Below are positions 25,438 through 33,292 of a stretch of DNA of 64,000 nt, in pieces. Where the stretch lies: NCBI GenBank assembly GCA_964394085.1, contig CAYMWF010000011.1:27926-91925 (forward strand), read 5' to 3'. Within the stretch, counting starts at the first letter, position 1; each line of letters starts with the position of its first letter. Made by a program: the position numbers and the translations under genes. The notes under the pieces are model-generated. The model searched no databases, had not been told where the DNA came from, and worked only from the letters and a program-made list of their open reading frames with translations. This DNA comes from CAYMWF01 sp964394085 [NCBI: uncultured Gemmatimonadota bacterium] (GTDB taxonomy: Bacteria; GCA-2686955; CAYMWF01).

Positions 25438-26928
25438 ATGAGTGCAGGTATGGGCCGAGACAGGTGGCATGGGAGAACAGCCTTTATCCTTGCATCCATA
25501 GGTTCTGCGGTAGGGCTGGGCAATGTCTGGCGATTCCCGTATGTCTGCTACAAATACGGGGGCGGAGCTTTTCTGCTGGCTTATATCCTGGCCCTTTTCA
25601 CCGCTGGAATCCCTCTCCTGATCCTCGAATTCGGGCTGGGGCACAAGTTCCAGTCAGCAGCTCCCAGGGCCATGAAAAAAGTCCGGAAAGGTTATGAATG
25701 GATCGGCTGGTGGGCGGTAGGAATCGGTTTCACCATCGTGAGTTACTACGCGGTGATCATGGGGTGGTGCTTCAATTATCTCAAATACTCGGTCAACCTC
25801 TCATGGGGTGAAAACACCAACGACTTTTTCTTTAATTCCTTCCTGGGCCTGACAGGAAGCCACTTCGAGCTCGGCGGTATCAAGGGCGCTTTGATTATCG
25901 GCCTGCTGTTCACCTGGATCGCCATCGTCGCAGCCATCTGGAAGGGTGCGAAAACCGTCAGCAAAGTTGTGTATATCACCGTGGTCCTGCCCTGGCTCAT
26001 CCTTGTCGGCTTCGTCATCAGGGGAGTGACCCTTCCCGGCGCCGTCGCCGGCCTGACCTACTACCTGAAACCCGATTTCACCATGCTTCTGAATCCGGAG
26101 GTCTGGATCGCCGCCTATACGCAGGTTTTCTTCAGCATCAGCGTCGGGTTCGGCATCATGATCGCCTATGCATCGTTCCTTCCGAAAGATTCGGATATCG
26201 TGAACAACGCCTTCATCATAGGCCTCGCAGACGCCCTGACTGCTTTTCTGGGCGGCCTCGCGGTTTTCGGTACCCTCGGTTACTACGCGGGTCAGACCGG
26301 CAAGGACGTGGCGGAAGTCGTCGCAGCGGGTCCCGGGCTGGCCTTCGTCACCTATCCGACCATGATCAACATGCTCCCGGGTGCGAATTCGCTCTTCGGG
26401 GTTCTTTTCTTCCTGATGCTGCTCACGCTGGGTATAGATTCGGCCTTCTCACTGGTGGAGGCGGTAAGCGCATCCGTGCGCGACAAATGGGGAATATCCC
26501 ACACCACCGCCAACCTTTCCCTGGCCGGGGTGGCCATACTGTTCGGCCTTATGTTCTCTACCGGGGCGGGACTGCTCTGGCTCGACGTGGTCGACCACTT
26601 CATGAACAATTTCGGCCTCTGCGTTATAGCCCTGATAGAATGCGTGCTGATAGGATGGGTGTATAAATCGGGCAAACTCAGAGAATATGTCAATTCCCTG
26701 TCCGACTTCAGGATAGGAACCTGGTGGGACTTCTGCGTGCGGTTCTTCACGCCGATTCTTCTGTTTGCCCTCATCATCACCAACCTGGTAGCTCGGCTCA
26801 GGGAGCCTTACGAGGGATACAGCAGGCTGGCTGAATTCATCGGTGGATGGCTGGTGGTGTTGATGCTGCCGATAATCGCCGTAGTTTTCATGCTGATCCG
26901 GGGCAAGGAAGAAACGAGTGAAGAGTGA
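25438..26928 (+). CDS. Sodium-dependent (NSS/SNF family) amino-acid transporter, MetP-like
   Basis: 496 residues with twelve predicted TM helices. The sodium- and substrate-binding unwound TM1 is clear (ASIGSAVGLGNVWRFPYVCY), and the TM6 region appears in WIAAYTQVFFSISVGFGIMI. The long twelve-helix form resembles bacterial methionine/alanine importers. The downstream 32-residue membrane peptide at 27055 supports that subgroup. The start ATG lies after CCGAAAGGAAAGATT. The gene follows purC by 28 bases. Substrate assignment is by context only. Confidence 0.85.
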   Translation: MSAGMGRDRWHGRTAFILASIGSAVGLGNVWRFPYVCYKYGGGAFLLAYILALFTAGIPLLILEFGLGHKFQSAAPRAMKKVRKGYEWIGWWAVGIGFTIVSYYAVIMGWCFNYLKYSVNLSWGENTNDFFFNSFLGLTGSHFELGGIKGALIIGLLFTWIAIVAAIWKGAKTVSKVVYITVVLPWLILVGFVIRGVTLPGAVAGLTYYLKPDFTMLLNPEVWIAAYTQVFFSISVGFGIMIAYASFLPKDSDIVNNAFIIGLADALTAFLGGLAVFGTLGYYAGQTGKDVAEVVAAGPGLAFVTYPTMINMLPGANSLFGVLFFLMLLTLGIDSAFSLVEAVSASVRDKWGISHTTANLSLAGVAILFGLMFSTGAGLLWLDVVDHFMNNFGLCVIALIECVLIGWVYKSGKLREYVNSLSDFRIGTWWDFCVRFFTPILLFALIITNLVARLREPYEGYSRLAEFIGGWLVVLMLPIIAVVFMLIRGKEETSEE

Positions 26929-27054
26929 AACCGGTAAGAAAACCGGCCTTCAAGGTTTGAACTCAACCGGCCGGACGCACCCGGAACCCGGATCCACCGG
27001 AAACCGGACCGATTCAATCGTCGCGGGCCGAAAAAACGCTCCCGAGGTTATATA

Positions 27055-27153
27055 ATGCCTGTTTCAGCTGTAATCATGTTCGCGCTCGTCTCGCTCATCC
27101 TGCTGGGCGGCCTTGCGATTTGCATCCGCATAGCGCTTACCAGGAACGAATAG
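27055..27153 (+). CDS. Small single-TM subunit of NSS transporter (MetS-like)
   Basis: 32 residues. The frame begins MPVSAVIMFALVSLILLGGL and ends RIALTRNE before TAG at 27151-27153. A ribosome site, GAGG, lies seven bases before the ATG. One hydrophobic helix with a short charged tail, placed 126 bases after an NSS transporter gene, is the signature of MetS-type small subunits needed by MetP-like importers. Family membership rests on size, topology and place. Confidence 0.75.
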   Translation: MPVSAVIMFALVSLILLGGLAICIRIALTRNE

Positions 27154-27168
27154 CACCGCCGCGCCGCC

Positions 27169-27295
27169 GGACGCGCCGAATCGGCGAAACGCCGTCCGGG
27201 TTGGAGTTTATCTTAGGCGGGATGAATATCCGGACGCGGCCGAATCGGCGAGGTATCGTCCGGGCTGGAGTTTATCTTATGCGGGATGAACGTCT
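27169..27295. repeat. Imperfect tandem duplication of the SpoU-methylase leader and start region
   Basis: A segment starting GGACGCGCCGAATCGGCG (27169) recurs as GGACGCGGCCGAATCGGCG (27232). Both continue through CGTCCGGG.TGGAGTTTATCT and GCGGGATGAA. The offset is 63-64 bases. The second copy holds the used TGGAG ribosome site and ATG (27279). In the first copy the ATG is changed to AGG. Confidence 0.8.
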
Positions 27296-27806
27296 GAAAA
27301 TACTGGAAGGGGACGCCCCGGTTTCCCCCGACGCGAAAAGGCACCCGCTGGCGGTTGTGCTCGATTCGGTCCGTTCAGCGTACAATGTCGGAGCCATGAT
27401 CCGCACCGCCGAGTGCGCCGGAGTCGAGCGTATGTATATCTGCGGAATCAGCGCGACTCCGCCTAACCGGCGACTTACGAAAACCGCCCTCGGAGCTGCT
27501 TCCTCCCTTCCCTGGGAGTACCGCGAAAGCGCCTTCGATACCGTGCTGGAACTGAAGAGAAACGGGTACAGGATTATCAGCCTGGAAACCACCAACCGCA
27601 ACGTCAGCCTGTGGGAAACCTCTTTCACGCCCCCTTGCGCCCTCGTGTTCGGTCACGAGGTTACCGGCGTCGGCATGGACATCCTTGAAATCTCGGATGA
27701 AATCGTGAAGATACCGGTTTTCGGGCGGAAGAATTCCCTGAACGTCGCCACCGCCTTCGGAATCACCTTGTACGAAGCTCTCCGGAAAGTCACTAACGTG
27801 ACTTGA
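27279..27806 (+). CDS. SpoU/TrmH family RNA 2'-O-methyltransferase
   Basis: 175 residues. The three SPOUT motifs are visible: LDSVRSAYNVGAMIRTAE (motif 1), CALVFGHEVTGVGMDIL (motif 2) and KIPVFGRKNSLNVATAFGI (motif 3). They form the knotted S-adenosylmethionine site. The protein lacks an N-terminal RNA-binding extension, as in the short YfiF/TrmH subgroup, so tRNA or rRNA specificity is open. GGAG eight bases before the ATG marks the start. An upstream in-frame extension to 27120 arises from the leader duplication. Its 3' end overlaps the convergent nth gene by 14 bases. Confidence 0.88.
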   Translation: MRDERLKILEGDAPVSPDAKRHPLAVVLDSVRSAYNVGAMIRTAECAGVERMYICGISATPPNRRLTKTALGAASSLPWEYRESAFDTVLELKRNGYRIISLETTNRNVSLWETSFTPPCALVFGHEVTGVGMDILEISDEIVKIPVFGRKNSLNVATAFGITLYEALRKVTNVT

Positions 27807-28449
27807 GCACGCCCTTCTTCTCACAGAACCCCTCCACCGGGCACTCCGAGCACCGCGGCGAGATCGGACTGCAGACATTCTGCCCCAGGGTCACAAGGAG
27901 ATCATTATATGGAATCCAGTATTCCCGGGGAAGTTTATCCCTGAGGGCGAATTCGGTTTCGTGGGGATTCTTCGTGGTGACATATCCGAACCTGTTCGAT
28001 ATGCGGTGCACGTGGGTATCGACGCAAATGCCAGGTTTGCCGTAACCGACCGTCAATACGAGGTTGGCCGTTTTTCTGCCTACCCCGGGGAGCGACAGGA
28101 GCAAGTCCATATCGTCAGGCACCCGGCTTTCGAAGTCGTCCACGATAATCCTGCAGACTTTTTTCAGGCTGGCGGCCTTGGTTCTGTAGAAACCCACCGG
28201 GTAGATGAGTTCAGCGATCCGTTCCTCGGGCAGCACCTCGATCGACTCGGGTGTATCCGCGACTTCATAGAGCCTGCGGCTCGCTTCGGCGGTGGTCGCG
28301 TCTTTGGTCCTGAGGCTGAGGATCGTCGAAATAAGCACCTTGAACGGGTCTTTCGTGCGCGCAGCCATTTCCGAAACGACCGGATCGCGCCAGGATCGGG
28401 CCGCTTCGGTCAGGATATCGAGCACTTCGGTTATGGTTTTCGTATTCAT
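27793..28449 (-). CDS. nth: Endonuclease III (DNA glycosylase/AP lyase)
   Basis: 218 residues. The helix-hairpin-helix LLSLPGVGRKTANLVLTVGY contains the catalytic Lys, and CVDTHVHRISNRFGY supplies the catalytic Asp. The C-terminal [4Fe-4S] loop is C-x7-C-x2-C-x5-C in CSPISPRCSECPVEGFC. It removes oxidised pyrimidines in base excision repair. The start ATG at 28449 has no strong binding site. It converges with, and overlaps, the SpoU methylase gene. Confidence 0.92.
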   Translation of the reverse strand: MNTKTITEVLDILTEAARSWRDPVVSEMAARTKDPFKVLISTILSLRTKDATTAEASRRLYEVADTPESIEVLPEERIAELIYPVGFYRTKAASLKKVCRIIVDDFESRVPDDMDLLLSLPGVGRKTANLVLTVGYGKPGICVDTHVHRISNRFGYVTTKNPHETEFALRDKLPREYWIPYNDLLVTLGQNVCSPISPRCSECPVEGFCEKKGVLKSR

Positions 28450-28628
28450 GAGGATGATTATAACTGCGTGGGGTGACGGGCCGCAACCGTTTACGCCTTA
28501 CGCTTGAAGCCCGAAACCGGCGGTGAAAACGACGGCGGGAAACGCAGCCAAAAAAAGGGCTGCAAAAAACAGAAAAGTCCGCCTGGTCAGGGTGGGGGTG
28601 AAAAAACAGAACGACCGCTCCGCGCTGT

Positions 28629-28661
28629 AATAAAACGGAACCGGGAGCGGAATGCTCCCGG
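28629..28661 (-). terminator. Intrinsic terminator after the secreted protein gene at 28686
   Basis: The stem CCGGGAGC (28641-28648) pairs with GCTCCCGG (28654-28661), loop GGAAT. On the minus strand it is followed by TTCCGTTTTATT. An additional 12-bp palindrome CTCACTAGTGAG lies between it and the stop codon. Confidence 0.6.
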
Positions 28662-28685
28662 CTCACTAGTGAGGGAGGAACTTGT

Positions 28686-29234
28686 TTACTTCGCGAACCT
28701 GGCTAAACGACCCTGGTAGAAGAAGATGCAATCGCATTCGGTCTCCGGTCCGGCGTCAGGGCCAGGCTCGAGCTCTCCGAGCCCTCCGATATCCCATAAT
28801 TCACCATCGACATGAATGTTGGTGTGCCAGTCGAGCTCGCATACGGGCTTTCTGAAACGGGAGGGCACGCCGGTCGTGACGACAAGCTTGTAATCCCCCG
28901 GTTCAAGGTTCCCGAAATCGATACCTTCGACATTGCACCGTTCAATCTCGGTATCGCAGTAGAAGAGAGTGATATCCTGGGTGAGGATGCCACCGGGCCA
29001 ATCGTTGATGACGGTCACCGCCGCCACGAGATCGTTCTTGTTGAATTCACACGCGACCTCGTCGGTATCATCGACCTCGGCAGTGTACATCCTCACTATC
29101 TCCGCCTCTCCCTGCTCACCGGCCGCCTCCGCGTAATTATCGATGTAGTAACAGGTCCTCGCACCCGATACTCCCGCGATAACCAGCAGAAGGCAAAGAA
29201 CACTTATCGCTGCTGCACCCAAATTTCTAGACAT
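28686..29234 (-). CDS. Secreted protein of unknown function
   Basis: 182 residues. The signal peptide MSRNLGAAAISVLCLLLVIA (cleavage near GVSGA) precedes a mature part with eight cysteines or so: TCYYIDN, DEVACEF, FYCDTEIERCNVEG, PVCELDWH and TECDCIFF. Paired disulfides outside the cytosol are likely. The ATG at 29234 has an excellent GAAGGAGGTACCAGCC leader, so the longer upstream frame is rejected. I do not recognise the family. An immunoglobulin-like beta protein is possible (DLVAAVTVINDWPGG, then GDYKLVVTTG). Its own terminator follows. Confidence 0.7.
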   Translation of the reverse strand: MSRNLGAAAISVLCLLLVIAGVSGARTCYYIDNYAEAAGEQGEAEIVRMYTAEVDDTDEVACEFNKNDLVAAVTVINDWPGGILTQDITLFYCDTEIERCNVEGIDFGNLEPGDYKLVVTTGVPSRFRKPVCELDWHTNIHVDGELWDIGGLGELEPGPDAGPETECDCIFFYQGRLARFAK

Positions 29235-29656
29235 GGCTGGTACCTCCTTCGCAACTACGGTTAACACCTGGGTGACTGCTTCGAGCTTCCGCTCTTCCTT
29301 TCCGCCTCGCATTCTTATCCTCCTCTCTTTATCCTCGAGCGTCTCCGGGGTAATCCGCTCTTCGTTTCGCCCCGCTTCCGCTCCACAACCTTCACCCCGA
29401 ATAGTAGGCAGACCCGGCGGCGAAGAAGCTTTCCGGATCAAATGCCGACCTTGCTAAAGGTTCGAAACGGAGCAATCCGCGCTGTTTGGAACCTGTTTGA
29501 TGGAGTCATCAGCGGCTTGCGCCGGGAGGGGTGGATTAAAGGGGGTCGGCTTCTCGGATCGGGCGGATCCGCAGATCGTCGAAGCGCCTGAGGATCCCCG
29601 GGGAAGGGGCGGCGCCGTGAACGGAGGGTATGTCTGTGTCGCCGGTTTCCGACAGG
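29235..29656. other. Intergenic region between the secreted gene and the split beta-helix gene
   Basis: These 422 bases separate two minus-strand genes. No gene, repeat or clear promoter was recognised. Short open frames here lack start context. Confidence 0.5.
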
Positions 29657-30074
29657 TTACTTGAACCACCAGGAGTTACCCGGTCCGCCGTAGGCTCCGA
29701 TATCGGAGCGGGCACCGTCGGGGTACCAGTCCGGCCAGCGTGGATGTTTATCGTACAGCCTGTCCTCGAGTGCCGGATCGCCCGTGTCGATACAGGGTGA
29801 TTGCGGGAGCAGCAGGTAATCGAAACCCATGCCGGATGTGAAAAGAGGCGATTCGTCAATGTTCCCCTGCCCGGGCCAACCTCCCTGGACATCGGAGTAG
29901 GAGACGATCGGCGAACCTCCGAATACGTAGATTTCATCGGGAAGATTCCCCCAGAGAATACAGTTGGTGACAATCGGGGAACTGTTCAGGCAGTACAGGG
30001 CACCTCCCACATCCGGGGCGATGTTGTCCGATATAGTGCAATTGGTGATGACGACCGCGGATTCGTTGCAGAAG

Positions 30075-30078
30075 ATAC
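30075..30078. repeat. Left 4-bp target-site duplication (ATAC)
   Basis: ATAC directly precedes the TG end of the insertion element. It is matched by ATAC at 31475-31478 directly after its CA end. Confidence 0.85.
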
Positions 30079-30144
30079 TGTGCTGCTTCAGTCGGAATTG
30101 GAATTTCCCTCGAGATGAGTTAGTAATAACTCAAGGAGGGGACC

Positions 30145-30456
30145 ATGACGAAAAAGAAGCGACGTAAGTTCAGCCCGGAGGAGAAGGTTTCGATTTTACG
30201 GAAGCATCTTCTGGAGGGTGTACCAGTATCGGATCTGTGTGATGAATATGGCCTTCATCCGAATTTGTTTTATCGATGGCAGAAGGCGTTTTTCGAACAC
30301 GGAGCCATGGTTTTTGACCGCCCCCATCCGAACAAATCATCGAAGACAGAGCGGCGTATCGGCGAGCTGGAGGCGAAGTTACAAAAGAAGGATGGCGTGA
30401 TCGCCGAGATCATTGCGGAGTTGATCGCGGAAAAAAAAAGACGTGGGGAGCTATGA
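30145..30456 (+). CDS. IS3-family transposase OrfA
   Basis: 103 residues. The helix-turn-helix part KFSPEEKVSILRKHLLEGVP, then SDLCDEYGLHPNLFYRWQKA, matches the IS3/IS911 OrfA DNA-binding domain. A leucine-rich coiled coil follows (ERRIGELEAKLQKKDGVIAE). The start ATG lies after CAAGGAGGGGACC. The frame ends four bases into orfB (ATGA). Nine consecutive A residues at 30431-30439 sit just before the stop and could allow a -1 shift into orfB, which is open across the A-run. Confidence 0.92.
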   Translation: MTKKKRRKFSPEEKVSILRKHLLEGVPVSDLCDEYGLHPNLFYRWQKAFFEHGAMVFDRPHPNKSSKTERRIGELEAKLQKKDGVIAEIIAELIAEKKRRGEL

Positions 30457-31421
30457 GCGGGTCCTGGGTTCAGCCGGATCTTCGTGACCAGGTCGTTGAT
30501 TTCGTTCGGGAATGGTCAACGAAAACCGAGATGGCGAAGGGTCGGCTTGTTCGCTGGATCGGCATCGGGATGAGCAAGTACTCAGACTGGCAATGTCGAT
30601 ACGGCAAGGTCAATGAGCATAATGCCTGGATTCCTCGAGATCACTGGCTTGAGAATTGGGAAAGACGAGCAATCATAGAGTATTACCTGTCACATACGGA
30701 AGACGGCTACCGTCGCGTGGCGTATATGATGATGGATGAAGACATTGTAGCTGTCAGTCCGAGTTCAGTCTACCGCGTGCTCTCGAATGCTTGTGTGATT
30801 CGCCGCTGGGAACGTAATCGAAGCCGTAAGGGGCGCGGTTTTGTGCAACCGTCCGGCCCGCATCAGCAATGGCATATCGATATTTCTTATGTGAATATCC
30901 GGGGCACATTCTACTATTTATGCAGTATTTTGGACGGATACAGTCGGTATATCGTGCATCACGAGATCCGGGAGCAAATGAAGGAAGAAGATGTCGAAAT
31001 CATCCTGCAGCGGGCGACAGAAGCGTTTCCGGACAGGCGGCCACGGGTGATCAGCGACAATGGTCCTCAATTCCTGGCGAAAGACTTCAAGCAGTTTCTT
31101 AAGCTGAAAGGAATGGATCATGTTCGAACGTCGCCTTATTATCCTGAGAGCAATGGGAAGCTGGAACGTTGGCACCAGAGTCTGAAAAGGGAATGCATAC
31201 GCCCCAAAACGCCGCTGAGCCTGGAAGATGCCCGGCGCGTTGTGGCGAATTTTGTTAACCATTACAATACGAAGCGGCTTCATAGCGCGATCGGATATAT
31301 TACACCGGAGGATAAGCTCAATGGGAAGCAAGAAATAATCTTCGCAGAACGAGAAAGAAGACTGTCAGCAGCGAGAGAACGACGGGCTAAGAACCGAGCG
31401 GCTGCTCGCTGTGCAGCATGA
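30453..31421 (+). CDS. IS3-family transposase OrfB (DDE integrase domain)
   Basis: 322 residues. The rve-type catalytic core shows the first Asp in QQWHIDISYV, the second in RVISDNGPQF and the Glu in NGKLERWHQ, with 35 residues between the second Asp and the Glu. The tail LHSAIGYITPEDKLNGK matches the integrase C-terminus of the family. All catalytic residues are present. The ATG overlaps the orfA stop (ATGA), so both reinitiation and a frameshift product from the upstream A9 run are possible. Confidence 0.93.
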   Translation: MSGSWVQPDLRDQVVDFVREWSTKTEMAKGRLVRWIGIGMSKYSDWQCRYGKVNEHNAWIPRDHWLENWERRAIIEYYLSHTEDGYRRVAYMMMDEDIVAVSPSSVYRVLSNACVIRRWERNRSRKGRGFVQPSGPHQQWHIDISYVNIRGTFYYLCSILDGYSRYIVHHEIREQMKEEDVEIILQRATEAFPDRRPRVISDNGPQFLAKDFKQFLKLKGMDHVRTSPYYPESNGKLERWHQSLKRECIRPKTPLSLEDARRVVANFVNHYNTKRLHSAIGYITPEDKLNGKQEIIFAERERRLSAARERRAKNRAAARCAA

Positions 31422-31474
31422 ATAACCAACTAATTCATGAAGGTGAAATTTCCATTTTACGCTGAACCAGTACA

Positions 31475-31478
31475 ATAC
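31475..31478. repeat. Right 4-bp target-site duplication (ATAC)
   Basis: ATAC follows the CA end of the element and equals 30075-30078. Confidence 0.85.
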
Positions 31479-32841
31479 CGCCTCCGTAATCGGTAATCGT
31501 ATTGTTCGAGATCACGCAGTTAACGAGCAACGCGGGAGAGTCGTAGCAATAGACCCCACCCCCGAAGGCGTATGAACCGATCGCCGCATTGCTCGACACC
31601 GTTGTGCCTACGAGCACCGGCGACGAGTAGTCGCATCGCATCCCGCCACCGTAGTACTCTGCAACATTCTCGGTAATCGCGCACCTCAGCAGCGCGGGAT
31701 CCGCCTCGTAGCAGCAGACTCCGCCTCCATTGTATAGTGCCGTATTGTTCTTGAAAATACAGTGCGAGACTGTCGGATACGAATCCTCGCAATAGAGCCC
31801 CCCGCCATAGGAAGCTCTCCCGTTTACCACCGTCATTCCGATCAGCCGCGCGAAATGGCCCTCGCCAAGCCATAAGCGGAACCCTCTGCCGTTGTTTTCA
31901 CAATCGATCACCGTCGACTCCGGTCCATGCTCGGACATGACGGTGATCCCCTTTCCGTGATACTCGATATCCCTGTTCCCGGGGCCGCAGAACGTGCCGT
32001 CCGCGACAAGCACCGTATCACCGGAGCGAGCAGCGTCGATCCCTTCCTGAATCGTTGCGAATTCAGCGGGGACCTCGAGCATTGCGCCGGATACCGGTGC
32101 GAACGGCGCTGTAATCAGCAAAAAAAACATGAATCGATACATTGCTTTCTCTCCTGTAATCCGGCATTTGAATGAGAGAGGCAGCCGGATTCCCGCAGAT
32201 GTTGAGCCCTGAGTCGAAGTAGTGATAGATTTGTTGTAACCATGATTAACTAGTTATCCATATTTTAGCAGATCGACGACAATCATATCAAGTGAAATCA
32301 TCGAATCTCGGGGTGATGTTCAGGGATTGCTTAAAGGTAAGTGCTTTTGCTTTACTATCTTATCCCGAACATACGGATGCCGGAAGCGGTCGAAACAAAG
32401 CGCTTCGGAAATGATTGAAGTTCAAGGAAAACGGCTTGCCGGATGATGGAGGTGGTGCTTGAGACCGGTACGGTAACGAATTATCTTCTTGCGACTGTTC
32501 CGTTCGAATACGGAACGGCCGGGATTGATGGAATCAGCCCCTGTAGAGCCCGTTTAACTGGATGGTCCAGCCGACAGCTGCCGTCGACAGAGAAGAAGCG
32601 AGCCGGAACCGCAGCCGAAAACCGACGTATACAACCCAACAACCAGCAAAGACAAACTTCCCTGACCGGGAAGCTAAGGGGTGCTTTTCCTCCTGACTTC
32701 TCCCTATTGTTAACTGGGGAATCTATTTTACCGGATGGAAACCGGGCTTTTGGGGAGAAGGTTGCACCCTCCCCGGTGGATTCGATCGACTGATTTTAAT
32801 CACGTCACTTATTTTCATGGGTCATAATTAACCCTAATTTC

Positions 32842-32868
32842 GGGAAAGGGGAAAGGGGAAAGGGGACA
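32842..32868. repeat. Heptamer repeat GGGAAAG ending in GGGGACAG
   Basis: GGGAAAG is repeated about 3.5 times, then GGGGACAGATTGATTTTTT. A similar AAGGGGACGGACCCT stands at 63823-63837 near the window end. Such GGGGACAG/GGGGACGG strings resemble REP-like elements of other bacteria. No partner transposase is seen here. Confidence 0.45.
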
Positions 32869-32899
32869 GATTGATTTTTTCTAATTCTCCTGCCGAATT

Positions 32900-32915
32900 T
32901 TTGTCACGTGACAAA
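32900..32915. promoter_or_regulatory. 16-bp perfect palindrome TTTGTCACGTGACAAA
   Basis: The site is its own reverse complement, centred on CACGTG. It lies about 390 bases before the large beta-helix gene. It could be an operator. No regulator can be assigned. Confidence 0.45.
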
Positions 32916-33109
32916 TAATGCCGATTCCTGCGCCGAGGTTGAACTCATGCAACGTTTTTGTTGAGAGTGAGTTACGAATGTTGACCTTTCCGCAGCAGGG
33001 AAGCTATGATCCTGGTCCTGTATGAAGAATCAGACAGGGTTTATCTTTGGTAAACGGATCAGAGCTTCCAAGCGGAGTGGTTGGCATCTTTTTGGGTTCA
33101 AAGATTATT

Positions 33110-33137
33110 TTGCGCAATAGCCAGTATTTGTTATACT
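33110..33137 (+). promoter_or_regulatory. Sigma70-like promoter for the large beta-helix gene
   Basis: TTGCGC (33110-33115), 16-base spacer, TATACT (33132-33137), about 155 bases before the ATG. Confidence 0.45.
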
Positions 33138-33292
33138 GAATTTGCGGTTTTACTGAAGAACTCCCAGCAGGCTTACAATTCGATGAAATGTATGCACTTA
33201 TTCAACCCCTCTTCACTGGATAATCGAAGGCTGTCAATTTAGCCAGATGAAATGCTTGACTCCACTTATTCTGTAGAGATGGGTCATAAACC

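Larger units (their letters stand above)
30079..31474 (+). mobile_element. IS3-family insertion sequence, 1396 bp, intact
   Basis: The left end TGTGCTGCTTCAGTCGG and the right end (read inward) TGTACTGGTTCAGCGT form imperfect terminal inverted repeats. The similarity continues into AATTGGAA and AAATGGAAATTTC. The ends are TG and CA, as in IS3 elements, and 4-bp ATAC duplications flank both sides. The element holds two overlapping frames, orfA and orfB, both open, with the orfB DDE residues complete. Intact frames and a perfect target duplication suggest a recent insertion. It lies antisense to the beta-helix gene it interrupts. Confidence 0.92.
29657..32142 (-). pseudogene. Parallel beta-helix secreted protein gene, split by an IS3-family element
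   Basis: The 5' part (32142 to 31475) encodes the signal peptide MYRFMFFLLITAPFAPVSG and repeats such as YGGGLYCEDSYPTVSHCIF. The 3' part (30078 to 29657) encodes further repeats and the ending YSDVQGGWPGQGNID plus GARSDIGAYGGPGN. The element at 30079-31474 lies between them. Joining the parts at one ATAC copy restores YGGGIFCNESAVVITNC in frame, giving 361 codons before the stop. The reading frame as it stands ends 15 codons or so inside the element (31435). The start has AGGAGAGAAAGCA before the ATG. It is a shorter paralogue of the protein at 33293. Pectate-lyase-like fold, surface or secreted, ligand unknown. Confidence 0.9.
32143..33292. other. 1.15-kb intergenic region between beta-helix genes
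   Basis: No gene is supported. The + frame 32443-32793 has no ribosome site, odd composition and no recognisable motif. Visible items are a GGGGAAA-type heptamer repeat ending in GGGGACAG (32842-32868), a 16-bp palindrome (32900-32915) and a promoter for the downstream gene (33110-33137). Confidence 0.55.

Noticed and set aside
27120-27278. N-terminal extension of the SpoU methylase
   Set aside because: The segment is a duplicated leader, and the ribosome site fits the ATG at 27279.
28504-28719. Small + frame before the terminator at 28629
   Set aside because: Covers a terminator and the end of a convergent gene; low-complexity Lys/Gly-rich sequence.
32443-32793. Open + frame of 116 codons
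   Set aside because: No ribosome site, no motif, unusual composition. It may be chance in a gene-free region.
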